Of a stretch of 15,820 bases of DNA, positions 1-7,672 are shown in pieces. Position 1 is the first letter of the stretch, and each line of letters opens with the position of its first letter. The stretch comes from Oscillibacter sp. (GTDB lineage Bacteria > Bacillota > Clostridia > Oscillospirales > Oscillospiraceae), in the NCBI GenBank assembly GCA_017380995.1, contig JAFOCY010000156.1, positions 1 through 15,820 of the forward strand. The letters are read 5' to 3'. The position numbers were made by a program, and so were the translations under genes. The notes below the pieces were generated by a model. That model saw only the letters and a list, made by a program, of their open reading frames with translations. It made no database searches and was not told the origin of the DNA.

Positions 1-239
1 GAGACCACCATGTTGCGCCGGCCAAAGCCCATCAGATCGGGATAGCCGGGGTGAGCGCCGACGGCAACACCTGCGGCCTTCGCCGCAGCCACAGTCTTGG
101 CCATCACCAGGGGGTCGCCGGCGTGATAGCCGCAGGCAACGTTGGCAGAAGAGACGTGGGCAATGACTTCACTGTCAAGGCCGATGGTGTAGGCGCCAAA
201 GCTCTCGCCAAGGTCGCTGTTCAGGTCTACTTTGTACAT
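1..239 (-). CDS. pxpA: 5-oxoprolinase subunit A, LamB/YcsF family (3' part cut off by window edge)
   Basis: Only the first 79 codons are in the window. They start [17 protein letters not shown] and contain [12 protein letters not shown] (about residues 33-44) and [15 protein letters not shown] (about 61-75), the signature blocks of the LamB/YcsF family. PxpA works with PxpB and PxpC in the ATP-dependent opening of 5-oxoproline (pyroglutamate) to glutamate in the cytoplasm; that is family knowledge, and pxpB/pxpC would lie outside this window. The ATG at 239 is preceded by a perfect AAGGAGG (249-255, minus). The gene is downstream of, and on the same strand as, a sigma54-activator gene, and its leader carries a consensus sigma54 promoter, so nitrogen- or substrate-dependent induction is likely. 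The identification is firm; the physiological substrate in this organism is inferred. Confidence 0.93.
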   Translation of the reverse strand, partial: MYKVDLNSDLGESFGAYTIGLDSEVIAHVSSANVACGYHAGDPLVMAKTVAAAKAAGVAVGAHPGYPDLMGFGRRNMVV

Positions 240-265
240 AACGTTTTTCCTCCTTCACATTTTGT

Positions 266-279
266 TGCAAAACTTTGCA
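266..279. promoter_or_regulatory. Small inverted repeat at the predicted pxpA transcription start
   Basis: TGCAAA (266-271) and TTTGCA (274-279) are an exact inverted repeat with a 2-base spacer. With the start site predicted at 280, it would occupy about +2 to +15 of the pxpA transcript. That would suit a repressor operator, but nothing in the sequence names a protein that binds it. Confidence 0.3.
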
Positions 280-290
280 TAAGATTATAT

Positions 291-307
291 AGCAATTTCC
301 GTGCCAA
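291..307 (-). promoter_or_regulatory. sigma54 (RpoN) -24/-12 promoter of pxpA
   Basis: Read on the minus strand the site is TTGGCACGGAAATTGCT, matching the published sigma54 consensus YTGGCACG-N4-TTGCW at every position. The GG falls at 305/304 and the GC at 293/292, with the required 10-bp spacing between them. This puts transcription start near 280, about 41 nt upstream of the pxpA ATG. The gene immediately upstream encodes a GAFTGA-containing sigma54 activator. An overlapping TATATAAT at 283-290 resembles a sigmaA -10 element but has no -35 partner at 17 bp. Confidence 0.88.
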
Positions 308-413
308 CTCGTGGGTTTTCGGCAGTTCTTGAGAAAATAATTTTGTAGCCCCTGGGGGCCAACGGGTCAAATATTCCCTCTCCCCTTCCCTTGTCCTGCC
401 AAACCTCGCCAAA

Positions 414-451
414 AACGCCACAAGTGTGCGAAACCGCACACTTGTGGCGTT
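414..451 (-). promoter_or_regulatory. Perfect 17-bp-arm palindrome: candidate activator enhancer (UAS) and/or terminator of the response-regulator operon
   Basis: Arms 414-430 and 435-451 are exactly complementary around a 4-base loop. The core is GCCACAAGTGTGCG facing CGCACACTTGTGGC. It lies 12 bp past the stop codon of the response regulator and is followed on the minus strand by only three T and then GG, so it is a modest intrinsic terminator. Its centre (432.5) is about 152 bp upstream of the predicted sigma54 start of pxpA, the usual distance for NtrC-family enhancer sites, which are dyads. Both roles are possible at once; the sequence does not decide between them. Confidence 0.6.
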
Positions 452-463
452 CATTTTTGCACA

Positions 464-1834
464 TTATTCCGGCACACCGTCCTCCAGACGGCGCTTGAGG
501 GTAAAGCGGGTGCAGCCCAAGAGCTGGGCAGCCCGGGAGAGATTGCCGCCGGAGAGGTCCATAGCCCGGTCGATATAGCTGCGCTCGAAGGCCTCCACCT
601 CCCGCTTCAAATCCACAGGGCCTTCCGTCAAATCCTTCACCGGATAGCTCAGACCGCAGGTCTTCGCACTCTTGCCGCTGCTTTGAAACACCTGTCCTGT
701 GGCCTCGCTGGTAAGATATTCGCCCCGGGCAAAAAGAGCGGTGCGCTCCATCACATTTCGAAGCTCCCGGACGTTACCCTTCCACTCGTGATTCTGGAGT
801 TGGCTCATAAACTCCGGGTCCACTCCCTTGAGAGACTTGGAGAATTTGCGGTTGAAGTGCTCCAGGTAATACTGGCAGAGCACAGGGATGTCCTCTTTCC
901 GCTCCCGAAGGGGCGGGATATGGATCTGCATGACATTCAGGCGGTAGTAAAGGTCCTCCCGGAAGGTGCCCTTGCGGACTTCTTCTTCCAGGTTGCGGTT
1001 GGTCGCGGCGGCTACCCGCACATTGACCTCAATATCCCGCAGGCCTCCCACGCGCTTGAAGGAGCGGTCCTCCAGGAAGGTCAGAAGCTTCGCCTGCATG
1101 AAAAGGGGCAGCTCGCCCACCTCGTCCAGAAACACGGTGCCGCCGTTGGCAAGCTCCATGAGGCCCTTCTTCGTCTTTCCCGCTCCGGTAAAGGCCCCCT
1201 TCTCATAGCCAAACAGCTCGGATTCCAGGAGGTTTTCCGGGATAGCACCACAGTTGATCTTCACCAACGGCTTATCCCGCCGGGCACTGCCGTTATGGAT
1301 GGAGGTGACCACCACCTCCTTGCCGGTGCCGGTCTCTCCGCAGATAAGAATATCCACGTTATCATTTTTGGCCAGAACCTCCATATCCGCCCGAATGCGG
1401 CAGATGGCGGGGCTCACGCCCAGGACCCTGTGAGGACGAAGTTTCATCAGCTCCAGGCTGCGTTTATTGGTCAGCTGCTCCAACCCCCGGCGAATGATGA
1501 GGTTGACCTCCTCCAGATCGAAGGGCTTGAGAATATAGTCGCTGACGCCGCCCTTGATGGCTTCCACCGCCTGAGAAACAGAACCATAGGCTGTCATGAG
1601 GATCACGATTGTATCCTCGTCGATGCGCTTAAAGTCCTGTACATGGTCCATTCCCACGTCCGTCCCCAGGCGGTTATCCAGCAGCACCGCATCGGGAGAA
1701 AACTGCTCGGCAAGGCGCAGGCCCTCGGCGATATTCATGGCACTTTGTGTCTGATAGCCCAGGTCCTGCAGTCCGCTCTCCAGCGTCATGCGGATCAGGG
1801 GCTCGTCATCTACAATGAGGACTTTATACTTCAT
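464..1834 (-). CDS. NtrC-family sigma54-dependent response regulator (enhancer-binding protein)
   Basis: A 456-residue protein with three domains in canonical order. The receiver (about 1-120) has D9/D10, phospho-acceptor D53, T81 and K103. The AAA+ domain has Walker A GETGTGKE (166-173), the sigma54-contacting GAFTGA loop (213-218), Walker B with D238/E239 and an FREDLYYRLNV arginine-finger region. The C-terminal Fis-type helix-turn-helix includes NLSRAAQLLGCTRFTLKRRL. It should be phosphorylated by the kinase encoded just upstream and activate sigma54 promoters. The start at 1834 (MKYKVLIVDDE) is preferred over the ATG at 1855 because AGGAGG lies 8 bases before it (1843-1848). Its first 11 bases overlap the end of the kinase gene, implying translational coupling. 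The only sigma54 promoter noticed in the window is that of downstream pxpA, its most likely target. Confidence 0.93.
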   Translation of the reverse strand: MKYKVLIVDDEPLIRMTLESGLQDLGYQTQSAMNIAEGLRLAEQFSPDAVLLDNRLGTDVGMDHVQDFKRIDEDTIVILMTAYGSVSQAVEAIKGGVSDYILKPFDLEEVNLIIRRGLEQLTNKRSLELMKLRPHRVLGVSPAICRIRADMEVLAKNDNVDILICGETGTGKEVVVTSIHNGSARRDKPLVKINCGAIPENLLESELFGYEKGAFTGAGKTKKGLMELANGGTVFLDEVGELPLFMQAKLLTFLEDRSFKRVGGLRDIEVNVRVAAATNRNLEEEVRKGTFREDLYYRLNVMQIHIPPLRERKEDIPVLCQYYLEHFNRKFSKSLKGVDPEFMSQLQNHEWKGNVRELRNVMERTALFARGEYLTSEATGQVFQSSGKSAKTCGLSYPVKDLTEGPVDLKREVEAFERSYIDRAMDLSGGNLSRAAQLLGCTRFTLKRRLEDGVPE

Positions 1835-3476
1835 AGTGGATCCCTCCTGTTCCATGGAATGTCAGAATCGCCCGGGTGCCCTGGCCCGGAGCGGTCTCAA
1901 ATCGCAGGCCGCCGCCGTTTTGTTCCACCAACCGCCGCACAATGGACAAGCCCTGGCCTCCGCCCCCGCCCCGGAGGGCCCGGGTCAGCTTCTCCTCCTC
2001 CATACCGGGGCCATTATCTGCCACGGCAATGCGCACCCCGTCCTCTCCGGCAGAGCCGGTGAGAGTGATGCTGCCGCCCCGGGGCAACGCCTTAATGGAG
2101 TTATTGATGAGGTTGATCAGGATCTGGCGCATCTCCTGCTCATCTGCCAGCACCCACAGTCCCTCCTCCATACGGATATCCAGGTGCAGGCCTTTATTTT
2201 CCGCCACCTTGGAGTAAAGGAGTCCCATTTCCGCACTGAGGGAGCTTACAGAAACTGTGGTCTTCTCACTTTCCCGCTTGCGGGAAAGGTTTACCAGGTT
2301 CTCTACCAGCAAATTCACCCGATCCACTTCTTTGAGCATCTCCCGGCAAAGCATCCGGTCCCGCTCATCGTCCAGCTTGCGGTCCACCACCTGAAGCCCT
2401 GTCCGGATCCCCGCCAGGGGATTGCGGACCTCGTGGGCAACGTCCGCGGCCAACCGGCCGGTATAAGCAAGCTTCTCATCATGGTTCATTTTTTCTTCCA
2501 TGTGACGCTGATAGGTCACATCGTCAATGGTATAGAGGGTCCCCCAGTCGCCGTCCTCCCCGTTTCGAAGCTTCCAGGCGCCCAGTTCGTAATTCCGCTT
2601 TTTCCCGTCTGCTCCCTGCAGGTCAGCCCGACCGGGAAGCACCTCTTCCTTGCGCACCATTTCCGCAACGATGTCCCGCAGAGTATGCCCCTCTGCATCC
2701 TTCTCTCCGGTGCGCTCCAGCATCGTCTCGGCCTGGGCGTTACGGAAGATCAGCGTCCCCTCCCGGTCACAGGCTATAATGCCAATGGGCAGGTTTTCCA
2801 CGATGCTTTCGTTCAGGGCCTTCAAATACGTCAGCTCATCCGTATAACTTCGAAGTCGCTCCATCATGGCCTGAAAGGCAGAGGCCAGCTGGCCCACCTC
2901 ATCATGCCGGCGGATATGCTCGCTGGCAAAGTCCTCCTCCGGCACACGGGAGATGCGGGTGCAAAGCTGGCTCAGCTCCCAGATGGGGCCCGAAATATGG
3001 TGGGCGATGAGCACGCTGGCCTCCACGATGACCAAGAGCACTGCAACGGCCATCAAAATCACATACCGCTGTTCCTCGATAAATGCATTGGTCAGGTCCT
3101 GACGACTGAGGGAACAGAGGATCCGCCAACCCAAATGATTCTCGGAGCTGTCCTGCAGGACGATCTCGTCATCCGAAAGTTCCCGGCGTGCGAAGATCTG
3201 CCGACCGTCCGCATCATAGATGAACAGATCCACCCCCTGATAGCTGCGTTCATATTTCCAAAGCAGTTCATCAGACTCTCTCCAGTAGCCGCCGGCATCA
3301 ATGTCCGCATTGATGTAGCCCACCAGGGCCTTTGCATTGGCTTGCTCTGTTTCCAGTTTGATATTGTACTCCATGCGATAAAAGACCACACAAAGACACA
3401 TGATTGCCACCAGGGTAATACTGACGAAGGGGAACAGAATCTTATTTTCAATGGTAAAGAAATTCTTCAGTTTCAT
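1824..3476 (-). CDS. Membrane sensor histidine kinase (extracytoplasmic sensor, HAMP, PAS, HisKA, HATPase_c)
   Basis: A 550-residue protein. TM1 is about 12-33, followed by an extracytoplasmic region of about 100 residues (35-137) and TM2 at about 138-158. HAMP (about 160-213), a PAS domain (about 220-325), HisKA with phospho-acceptor H348 in VAHEVRNP, and HATPase_c follow; the last has LINLINNSIKAL (N box), VADNGPGM and a glycine-rich GGGGGQGLSIVRRL. It is an NtrB/AtoS-like kinase, cognate to the activator whose gene overlaps its 3' end by 11 bp. Its own ATG overlaps the symporter stop codon as ATGA (3473-3476), so all three proteins are probably made in a fixed ratio. The external domain could sense a ligand directly, the PAS domain a cytoplasmic signal; the ligand is unknown. 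Confidence 0.93.
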   Translation of the reverse strand: MKLKNFFTIENKILFPFVSITLVAIMCLCVVFYRMEYNIKLETEQANAKALVGYINADIDAGGYWRESDELLWKYERSYQGVDLFIYDADGRQIFARRELSDDEIVLQDSSENHLGWRILCSLSRQDLTNAFIEEQRYVILMAVAVLLVIVEASVLIAHHISGPIWELSQLCTRISRVPEEDFASEHIRRHDEVGQLASAFQAMMERLRSYTDELTYLKALNESIVENLPIGIIACDREGTLIFRNAQAETMLERTGEKDAEGHTLRDIVAEMVRKEEVLPGRADLQGADGKKRNYELGAWKLRNGEDGDWGTLYTIDDVTYQRHMEEKMNHDEKLAYTGRLAADVAHEVRNPLAGIRTGLQVVDRKLDDERDRMLCREMLKEVDRVNLLVENLVNLSRKRESEKTTVSVSSLSAEMGLLYSKVAENKGLHLDIRMEEGLWVLADEQEMRQILINLINNSIKALPRGGSITLTGSAGEDGVRIAVADNGPGMEEEKLTRALRGGGGGQGLSIVRRLVEQNGGGLRFETAPGQGTRAILTFHGTGGIHYEV

Positions 3477-4930
3477 CCCCGCTCCCCCTTTCTGCGGTCA
3501 AGGGCAGAGACCGCTTCCATGGAAGCTGCGGAAATGATCACGCCGAACATGGCCGGATGCGCGCTTAATATTCCGGAATGATACGGCGGATAAAACAGCA
3601 GAATGCTGACAACACCCGCAATCAGGCAGGCCCAGATTCCCCGGCGGGTGATGCGCCGTTTCAAAAGGGTCCCGTAAAGGGGCGGAAACAGCAGAATGCT
3701 GACAACACCCCAGATATCGCCGCCGTAAGAGAGGGTAAATTCCGGAGGATCCAGCGTCAGCAGCATGGAAAGGGTTCCGCAGGCAAGGATAGACAACCGC
3801 CCCAGGTTCACCTGCCGCTTTTCACTAAGCTTCCCCGGCACCACGGCATTGACGATATCATAGGACGCAGAGGAGGCGATGAGCAGGAGCTGGGAGTTGG
3901 CAGTGGAAATACAGGCGCCGATGACGGAAAAGAGCAAAAACCCGCTCCAGGGGGAGTAAAGCTCATTATTCATGATGCGCACGAAAATGCTGTCCGTAGA
4001 CTCTTTCGTGGAAAGCGTGGGTACCAGCACCCGCATTCCAAGACCGATGATGACCAACATGGAGATGATGAATGTCAGGACCACCAGGGAACAGGTAACG
4101 GTCCTTCGGGCGGTACGCCCGTCTTTCGCTCCAAGAAGCCGTACGATATACTGGGGATTTGCAGCAAGGCCCAAGCCCCATCCGCAGAACATAGAAATGC
4201 TGACCAGGGGTGTATACCGGTCGCTGAAGGGGGTAAAGAGACCCCCGGCGGGAGTGGAGGCGGCCATGCCGCTATGCGCAAAACCGGAAACCCGGGCCGC
4301 CTGGCTTATAAGTTCCCCCATCCCTCCCACTCGCGAGAGGATCTCTCCACAGATCGCTCCAAGGCTCACCACCAGAATGATCAGATTGAACACATCTGTC
4401 CGCACCACCGTGCGATAGCCTCCCATCGTGGTATAAAGGATAAAAAGGTACACCATCCCCACTGCCACGGGATAAGGAATGTCAAAGACCTCTGAGGCCA
4501 CTATGCCAAAGCCCTTGTACTGGGAGACCAGATACAGGATGTACACCACCATGAAGGTAATGCCATAGACACACTGAAGCCCCCGGGAATCGTAATGGAC
4601 CCGAAAGAACTCCGGCACGGTGATCACGCCGCTTGCGTGGATGCGCTTTGCCACCAGAGTCAGGAGAAAGGCCCCCAGAAACCAGGGCAGCACAGAGTAG
4701 AGCAGAGCAGAAATACCATCCTCATAAACACTGCCCGTCAGGCTTAAAATCGTGATGGCGGAGACCCATGTGCCGGTAAAAGTGCAAACGCACATGGGAA
4801 GACCCACCGAGCGGTCACAGATATAATAGTCCCGCAGGGAGATACCGCCCCGCAGGCTGGATTTCCCGATGATCATCAGTGCAAAGGAGTAGACGCAAAA
4901 ATAGATCAGATACAGTCCGGTCTTGCTCAT
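3473..4930 (-). CDS. Sodium:solute symporter (SSS/SLC5 family)
   Basis: A 485-residue, very hydrophobic protein with roughly 13 membrane segments. Recognisable SSS features are the N-terminal LRDYYICDRSVGLP and FTGTWVSAITILSLTGSVYEDG, the TVPEFFRVHYDSRG loop, and YTTMGGYRTVVRTDVFN in the middle. It would import a solute with sodium. It is the first gene of an operon with a histidine kinase and a sigma54 activator, joined to the kinase by an ATGA overlap. The substrate cannot be read from the sequence. Because the downstream target appears to be pxpA, pyroglutamate or a related compound is a reasonable guess only. The ATG at 4930 has a GAGGAA ribosome binding site (4937-4942) and a promoter at 4975-5004. 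Confidence 0.9.
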   Translation of the reverse strand: MSKTGLYLIYFCVYSFALMIIGKSSLRGGISLRDYYICDRSVGLPMCVCTFTGTWVSAITILSLTGSVYEDGISALLYSVLPWFLGAFLLTLVAKRIHASGVITVPEFFRVHYDSRGLQCVYGITFMVVYILYLVSQYKGFGIVASEVFDIPYPVAVGMVYLFILYTTMGGYRTVVRTDVFNLIILVVSLGAICGEILSRVGGMGELISQAARVSGFAHSGMAASTPAGGLFTPFSDRYTPLVSISMFCGWGLGLAANPQYIVRLLGAKDGRTARRTVTCSLVVLTFIISMLVIIGLGMRVLVPTLSTKESTDSIFVRIMNNELYSPWSGFLLFSVIGACISTANSQLLLIASSASYDIVNAVVPGKLSEKRQVNLGRLSILACGTLSMLLTLDPPEFTLSYGGDIWGVVSILLFPPLYGTLLKRRITRRGIWACLIAGVVSILLFYPPYHSGILSAHPAMFGVIISAASMEAVSALDRRKGERG

Positions 4931-4974
4931 AGAAGCTTCCTCTTTTCCATTGGCAGAAGGTCGTTTTTTGTTTT

Positions 4975-5004
4975 ATTATAGTGGAAAGAGGGTCTTTAAG
5001 TCAA
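4975..5004 (-). promoter_or_regulatory. SigmaA-type promoter of the symporter-kinase-regulator operon
   Basis: On the minus strand TTGACT (5004-4999) and TATAAT (4980-4975) are separated by 18 bp, close to the sigmaA consensus. Start would be near 4968, about 37 nt before the symporter ATG. It lies back to back with the plus-strand promoter at 5029-5057, and the two -35 elements are about 25 bp apart. Confidence 0.75.
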
Positions 5005-5028
5005 TCGGGAGGGAAAATCGCCTCCGCA

Positions 5029-5057
5029 TTGACATGGTCCCCCTTTCCCGGTAAAAT
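5029..5057 (+). promoter_or_regulatory. SigmaA-type promoter of the acyltransferase gene pair
   Basis: TTGACA (5029-5034), a 17-bp spacer and TAAAAT (5052-5057) give 11 of 12 consensus positions at optimal spacing. Start near 5064 leaves a leader of about 40 nt. Such a strong match suggests substantial constitutive expression unless repressed. Confidence 0.82.
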
Positions 5058-5102
5058 GATGATGTATGTGCCCCGCAAAATCCAACCCTTTTACGAGGTT
5101 TT

Positions 5103-6425
5103 ATGAGACGAAAAAGTTCCCCCCAGGGTGCTGAATCCGCGCCCCGCCCCAAGGTCCGCCGGGATATCCGGTGGGATAAGCTGGACAACACCGCCCACCT
5201 GTTTCCCGTGATCGCCCGGGAACAGATGAGCAATGTCTACCGCATCAGCGTCACGCTGACAGAGCTGATCGATCCCCTGCTTTTGCAGCAAGCCCTGGAT
5301 CTGGTGCTGCCCCGCTTTGACGGATTTAACCTTCGGCTGCGCCGTGGCGTCTTCTGGCACTATTTTGAGGAAAACGGCAAACCCGCCCCCCGCGTGCGGG
5401 AGGAGGACACCTTCCCCTGCCGCTTTATCCGCGCCAACAAAAACAACAGCTACCTCTTTCGGGTGACCTATTACAAGTACCGCATCAATCTGGAGGTCTT
5501 CCATGTGCTGACCGACGGCATGGGCGGACTGAACTTTCTCAAAGAGCTGACCTACCAGTATCTGCGGCTGCTCTACCCCCAGCTGATGGACCGGACCGGC
5601 AACCGCCTCAGCGCCTCCACCTCCATGAACCGGGAGGACAGCTTCCTGAAAAACTACAAGCGTCCCTCCCCTGCCAAGTACAAGACCCAGCCTGCCTATC
5701 TTCTCAAGGGGGAACGGCTGGGCGAGGGAGAGTTCAGCGTGATCCACGGGTATATGGCCATCCCGGAGCTGAAGGCCGTTTGCAAGGGCTATGGCGCCAG
5801 CATCAATGAATACCTGGTCTCCGTCTTCATCTGGAGCGTGTATACCGAGCAGCTCCATTCCGCTCCCTCTTCCCGCCCCATCCGGGTGGCGGTTCCTGTG
5901 AATCTCAGACCTTATTTCAACTCCATCACCACCAAGAACTTCTTTGTAATGGTGTCTGCTGAGTTCCATCCCACAAAAGAAACCTACACCTTCCAGGAGA
6001 TCCTCTCCGCCGTGCAGGAAAGCCTTCGCAGTCAGCTCACCCGGGAACACCTGGAGGAGGTCTTCTCCTACAACGTGGGCAGCCAAAAGTCCCTGCTGCT
6101 GCGCCTGGTCCCCCTGCCGCTGAAAAACCTTGCCATGCGTCAGGTCTATACCCGCTCCGCCCTGGCCAACACCTCCACCATCACCAATGTAGGCTCCATT
6201 GAAGTAGAGGAGCTGTACCGCCCCTACATCGAGCAGTTCCACGCCTTCCTGGCCATCTCCAAGGGTCAGCACGTCAAGGGCACCGTCTGCTCTTATAACG
6301 GCACCCTGGTCTTTTCCTTCAGCAGCGACCTTTCGGACCCCTGTGTCCAGCGGGGCTTTTTCCGTAAGCTGGCATCCGACGGTATCCACATCGAGCTTGA
6401 AAGCAATGGGGTGAATCATGGCTAA
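5103..6425 (+). CDS. HxxxDG acyltransferase-like protein (condensation / alcohol acetyltransferase fold)
   Basis: A 440-residue protein with no signal peptide or membrane segment. FHVLTDGMGG places a catalytic-type H134-x3-D138-G139 motif where condensation-domain, wax-synthase/DGAT and alcohol-acetyltransferase proteins carry theirs. A later TNVGSIEVEELY segment resembles the second structural block of that superfamily. The fold transfers an acyl group from a thioester to an alcohol or amine; the actual donor and acceptor are unknown. It overlaps the next gene by 8 bp, so the two are translated together, and the partner is a polytopic membrane protein, which hints at a lipid or envelope role. 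The start at 5103 has only a weak site (ACGAGG). The superfamily assignment is good; the specific activity is unassigned. Confidence 0.8.
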   Translation: MRRKSSPQGAESAPRPKVRRDIRWDKLDNTAHLFPVIAREQMSNVYRISVTLTELIDPLLLQQALDLVLPRFDGFNLRLRRGVFWHYFEENGKPAPRVREEDTFPCRFIRANKNNSYLFRVTYYKYRINLEVFHVLTDGMGGLNFLKELTYQYLRLLYPQLMDRTGNRLSASTSMNREDSFLKNYKRPSPAKYKTQPAYLLKGERLGEGEFSVIHGYMAIPELKAVCKGYGASINEYLVSVFIWSVYTEQLHSAPSSRPIRVAVPVNLRPYFNSITTKNFFVMVSAEFHPTKETYTFQEILSAVQESLRSQLTREHLEEVFSYNVGSQKSLLLRLVPLPLKNLAMRQVYTRSALANTSTITNVGSIEVEELYRPYIEQFHAFLAISKGQHVKGTVCSYNGTLVFSFSSDLSDPCVQRGFFRKLASDGIHIELESNGVNHG

Positions 6426-7080
6426 ATGCAACACCTGCGGCCTTGAGGTCCTGGACGAGACCGAGGCCTGCCCCCTCTGCCGCTCCATTTTAGAGCAAAC
6501 GGAGCCGGTGGAAAATATGTATCCCAACGTCCGTATCCGGATGCGGCGGCTGAAGCTCTTCAGCCGCATCTACCTCTTTGCCGCCATCGTGGCGGAAGCC
6601 CTGGTGTTCTGCTGGGACTATTTCACGCCCTCTCCCCTGTGGTGGAGCGCTGTGACGGGAATGGGTCTGCTGTACGCGTATATGGTGCTGCGCTACGCCA
6701 TTTTGGGCCAGTCCGGCTACCGCAGCAAGGTCATCGTACTGACGGTGCTGGCCATTTTGGTAGCTGTATTCATCGACTTTGTGGGCGGCTACCAGGGCTG
6801 GTCCATCGACTATGTGCTGCCCTCCGGCATTTTGCTGGTGGATGTCATCATCCTGGGCTGTATGATCGTAAACCGCCGCAACTGGCAAAGCTACCTCATG
6901 TGGCAGCTTTTGATGGTGCTGTGCGGTCTCCTGCCTATGATCCTCTATCTCAAGGGGCTGGAGCATAACGTGTATTTGTCCTTCATGCCCCTGGCGGTCT
7001 CCGGCGCCATCTTCCTGGGAACGGTGATCATCGGCGACCGCAGAGCACGGATGGAGCTGATCCGGCGGTTCCACTTTTAA
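6418..7080 (+). CDS. Zinc-ribbon, six-transmembrane-segment protein (DUF6320-like)
   Basis: A 220-residue protein opening with a zinc ribbon, C4-x2-C7 and C18-x2-C21 (CNTCG, CPLC). About six hydrophobic segments follow, at roughly 43-62, 73-95, 103-123, 135-155, 161-181 and 190-207, and it ends in a basic tail. The arrangement matches what I recall as DUF6320, found in Clostridia; this was not checked. Function is unknown. Its ATG (6418) sits inside the last codons of the acyltransferase gene, so the two very probably act together, for example as a membrane platform and an acyl-transferring enzyme. That pairing is seen; the mechanism is inference. A terminator follows 5 bp after the stop codon. 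Confidence 0.78.
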   Translation: MAKCNTCGLEVLDETEACPLCRSILEQTEPVENMYPNVRIRMRRLKLFSRIYLFAAIVAEALVFCWDYFTPSPLWWSAVTGMGLLYAYMVLRYAILGQSGYRSKVIVLTVLAILVAVFIDFVGGYQGWSIDYVLPSGILLVDVIILGCMIVNRRNWQSYLMWQLLMVLCGLLPMILYLKGLEHNVYLSFMPLAVSGAIFLGTVIIGDRRARMELIRRFHF

Positions 7081-7084
7081 CAAA

Positions 7085-7129
7085 AAGGAGCCCGGACCCT
7101 TGGTGAGGGTCCAGGCTCCTTTTCCTTTT
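7085..7129. terminator. Bidirectional intrinsic terminator between convergent genes
   Basis: A GC-rich stem pairs GGAGCC-GGACCCT with AGGGTCC-GGCTCC, with one C/A mismatch and a 5-base loop (7086-7120). It is followed by TTTTCCTTTT on the plus strand and by a T run on the minus strand. It can end both the acyltransferase operon and the nicotinamidase-like gene, whose stop codon is embedded in the flank. Confidence 0.88.
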
Positions 7130-7643
7130 ACAGAATATCGATCTGGCACATGGCCATGGCGGAGAGGGCATTTTCGTGGCTGGCAGGGGTAACGCCGGCA
7201 CAGCAGTCCTTCCACACGGCGATGGGAGTCTCCCACAGCCGGGCCTTCAGGCACAGCGCATTGGAGATCACGCAGATATCCGTACAAAGGCCGATGAGCT
7301 CGATGGCGTCATAGCCGCCCTGTTCGGCAAAGTCTGCAAGGGCGGCGGAGCCAAAGGTGGGCTTATCAATGACCGCCGCGGTCTTCCCCGCGCCGGCACG
7401 CTCCACCTCAGGATGAATGGCCCAGCCCGGCGTTCCCTCCACGCAGTGAACTACAGGAAGCTTCTTGCCTTCAGCGGTAGAAAGATAGCTTTCTTCATGG
7501 GTATCCCGGGTGTAGACTACATCGCCCTCAAAGGCGGCGATCTTTTCGATGACAGCGGGAAGGATGGCCTGGGCCTCCGGGGTACCCAAGGCCCCATCAA
7601 TAAAGTCCTTCTGCATATCCACGACTACCAACAATTTTTTCAT
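7128..7643 (-). CDS. Cysteine hydrolase of the isochorismatase superfamily, nicotinamidase-like
   Basis: A 171-residue single-domain enzyme. The catalytic triad of the superfamily is present as D9 (VVVDMQKDF), K94 (IDKPTFGS) and C124 (GLCTDICVISN). Residues D47 and H49 in TRDTHEESY and H66 in HCVEGTPGW correspond to the metal ligands of nicotinamidases, which favours nicotinamide to nicotinate conversion (NAD salvage) over other amidase members. Length is slightly below the usual PncA. ATG 7643 has AAGGAG upstream. It is monocistronic, with its own consensus promoter, and converges on the plus-strand operon. Nicotinamidase is the best guess; another small amide substrate cannot be excluded. 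Confidence 0.87.
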   Translation of the reverse strand: MKKLLVVVDMQKDFIDGALGTPEAQAILPAVIEKIAAFEGDVVYTRDTHEESYLSTAEGKKLPVVHCVEGTPGWAIHPEVERAGAGKTAAVIDKPTFGSAALADFAEQGGYDAIELIGLCTDICVISNALCLKARLWETPIAVWKDCCAGVTPASHENALSAMAMCQIDIL

Positions 7644-7672
7644 GCCGATCCACTCCTTTCCTTTTCGCAGGT

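Noticed and set aside
283..290. TATATAAT as a sigmaA -10 element for pxpA
   Set aside because: No -35 element lies 16-18 bp upstream, and it overlaps the downstream edge of a complete sigma54 site; a minor extended -10 activity cannot be excluded.
348..359. GCCCC-TG-GGGGC inverted repeat upstream of pxpA as a second enhancer
   Set aside because: Short and pure GC, easily expected by chance in this sequence; the 414-451 palindrome is a far better candidate.
1788..3581. A 597-codon open frame on the plus strand antisense to the kinase gene, and similar long antisense frames at 683-2062, 5091-6569, 8328-9257 and 14758-15792
   Set aside because: They mirror real genes in GC-rich DNA, contain no recognisable domains and lack ribosome binding sites; the sense genes have full domain sets.
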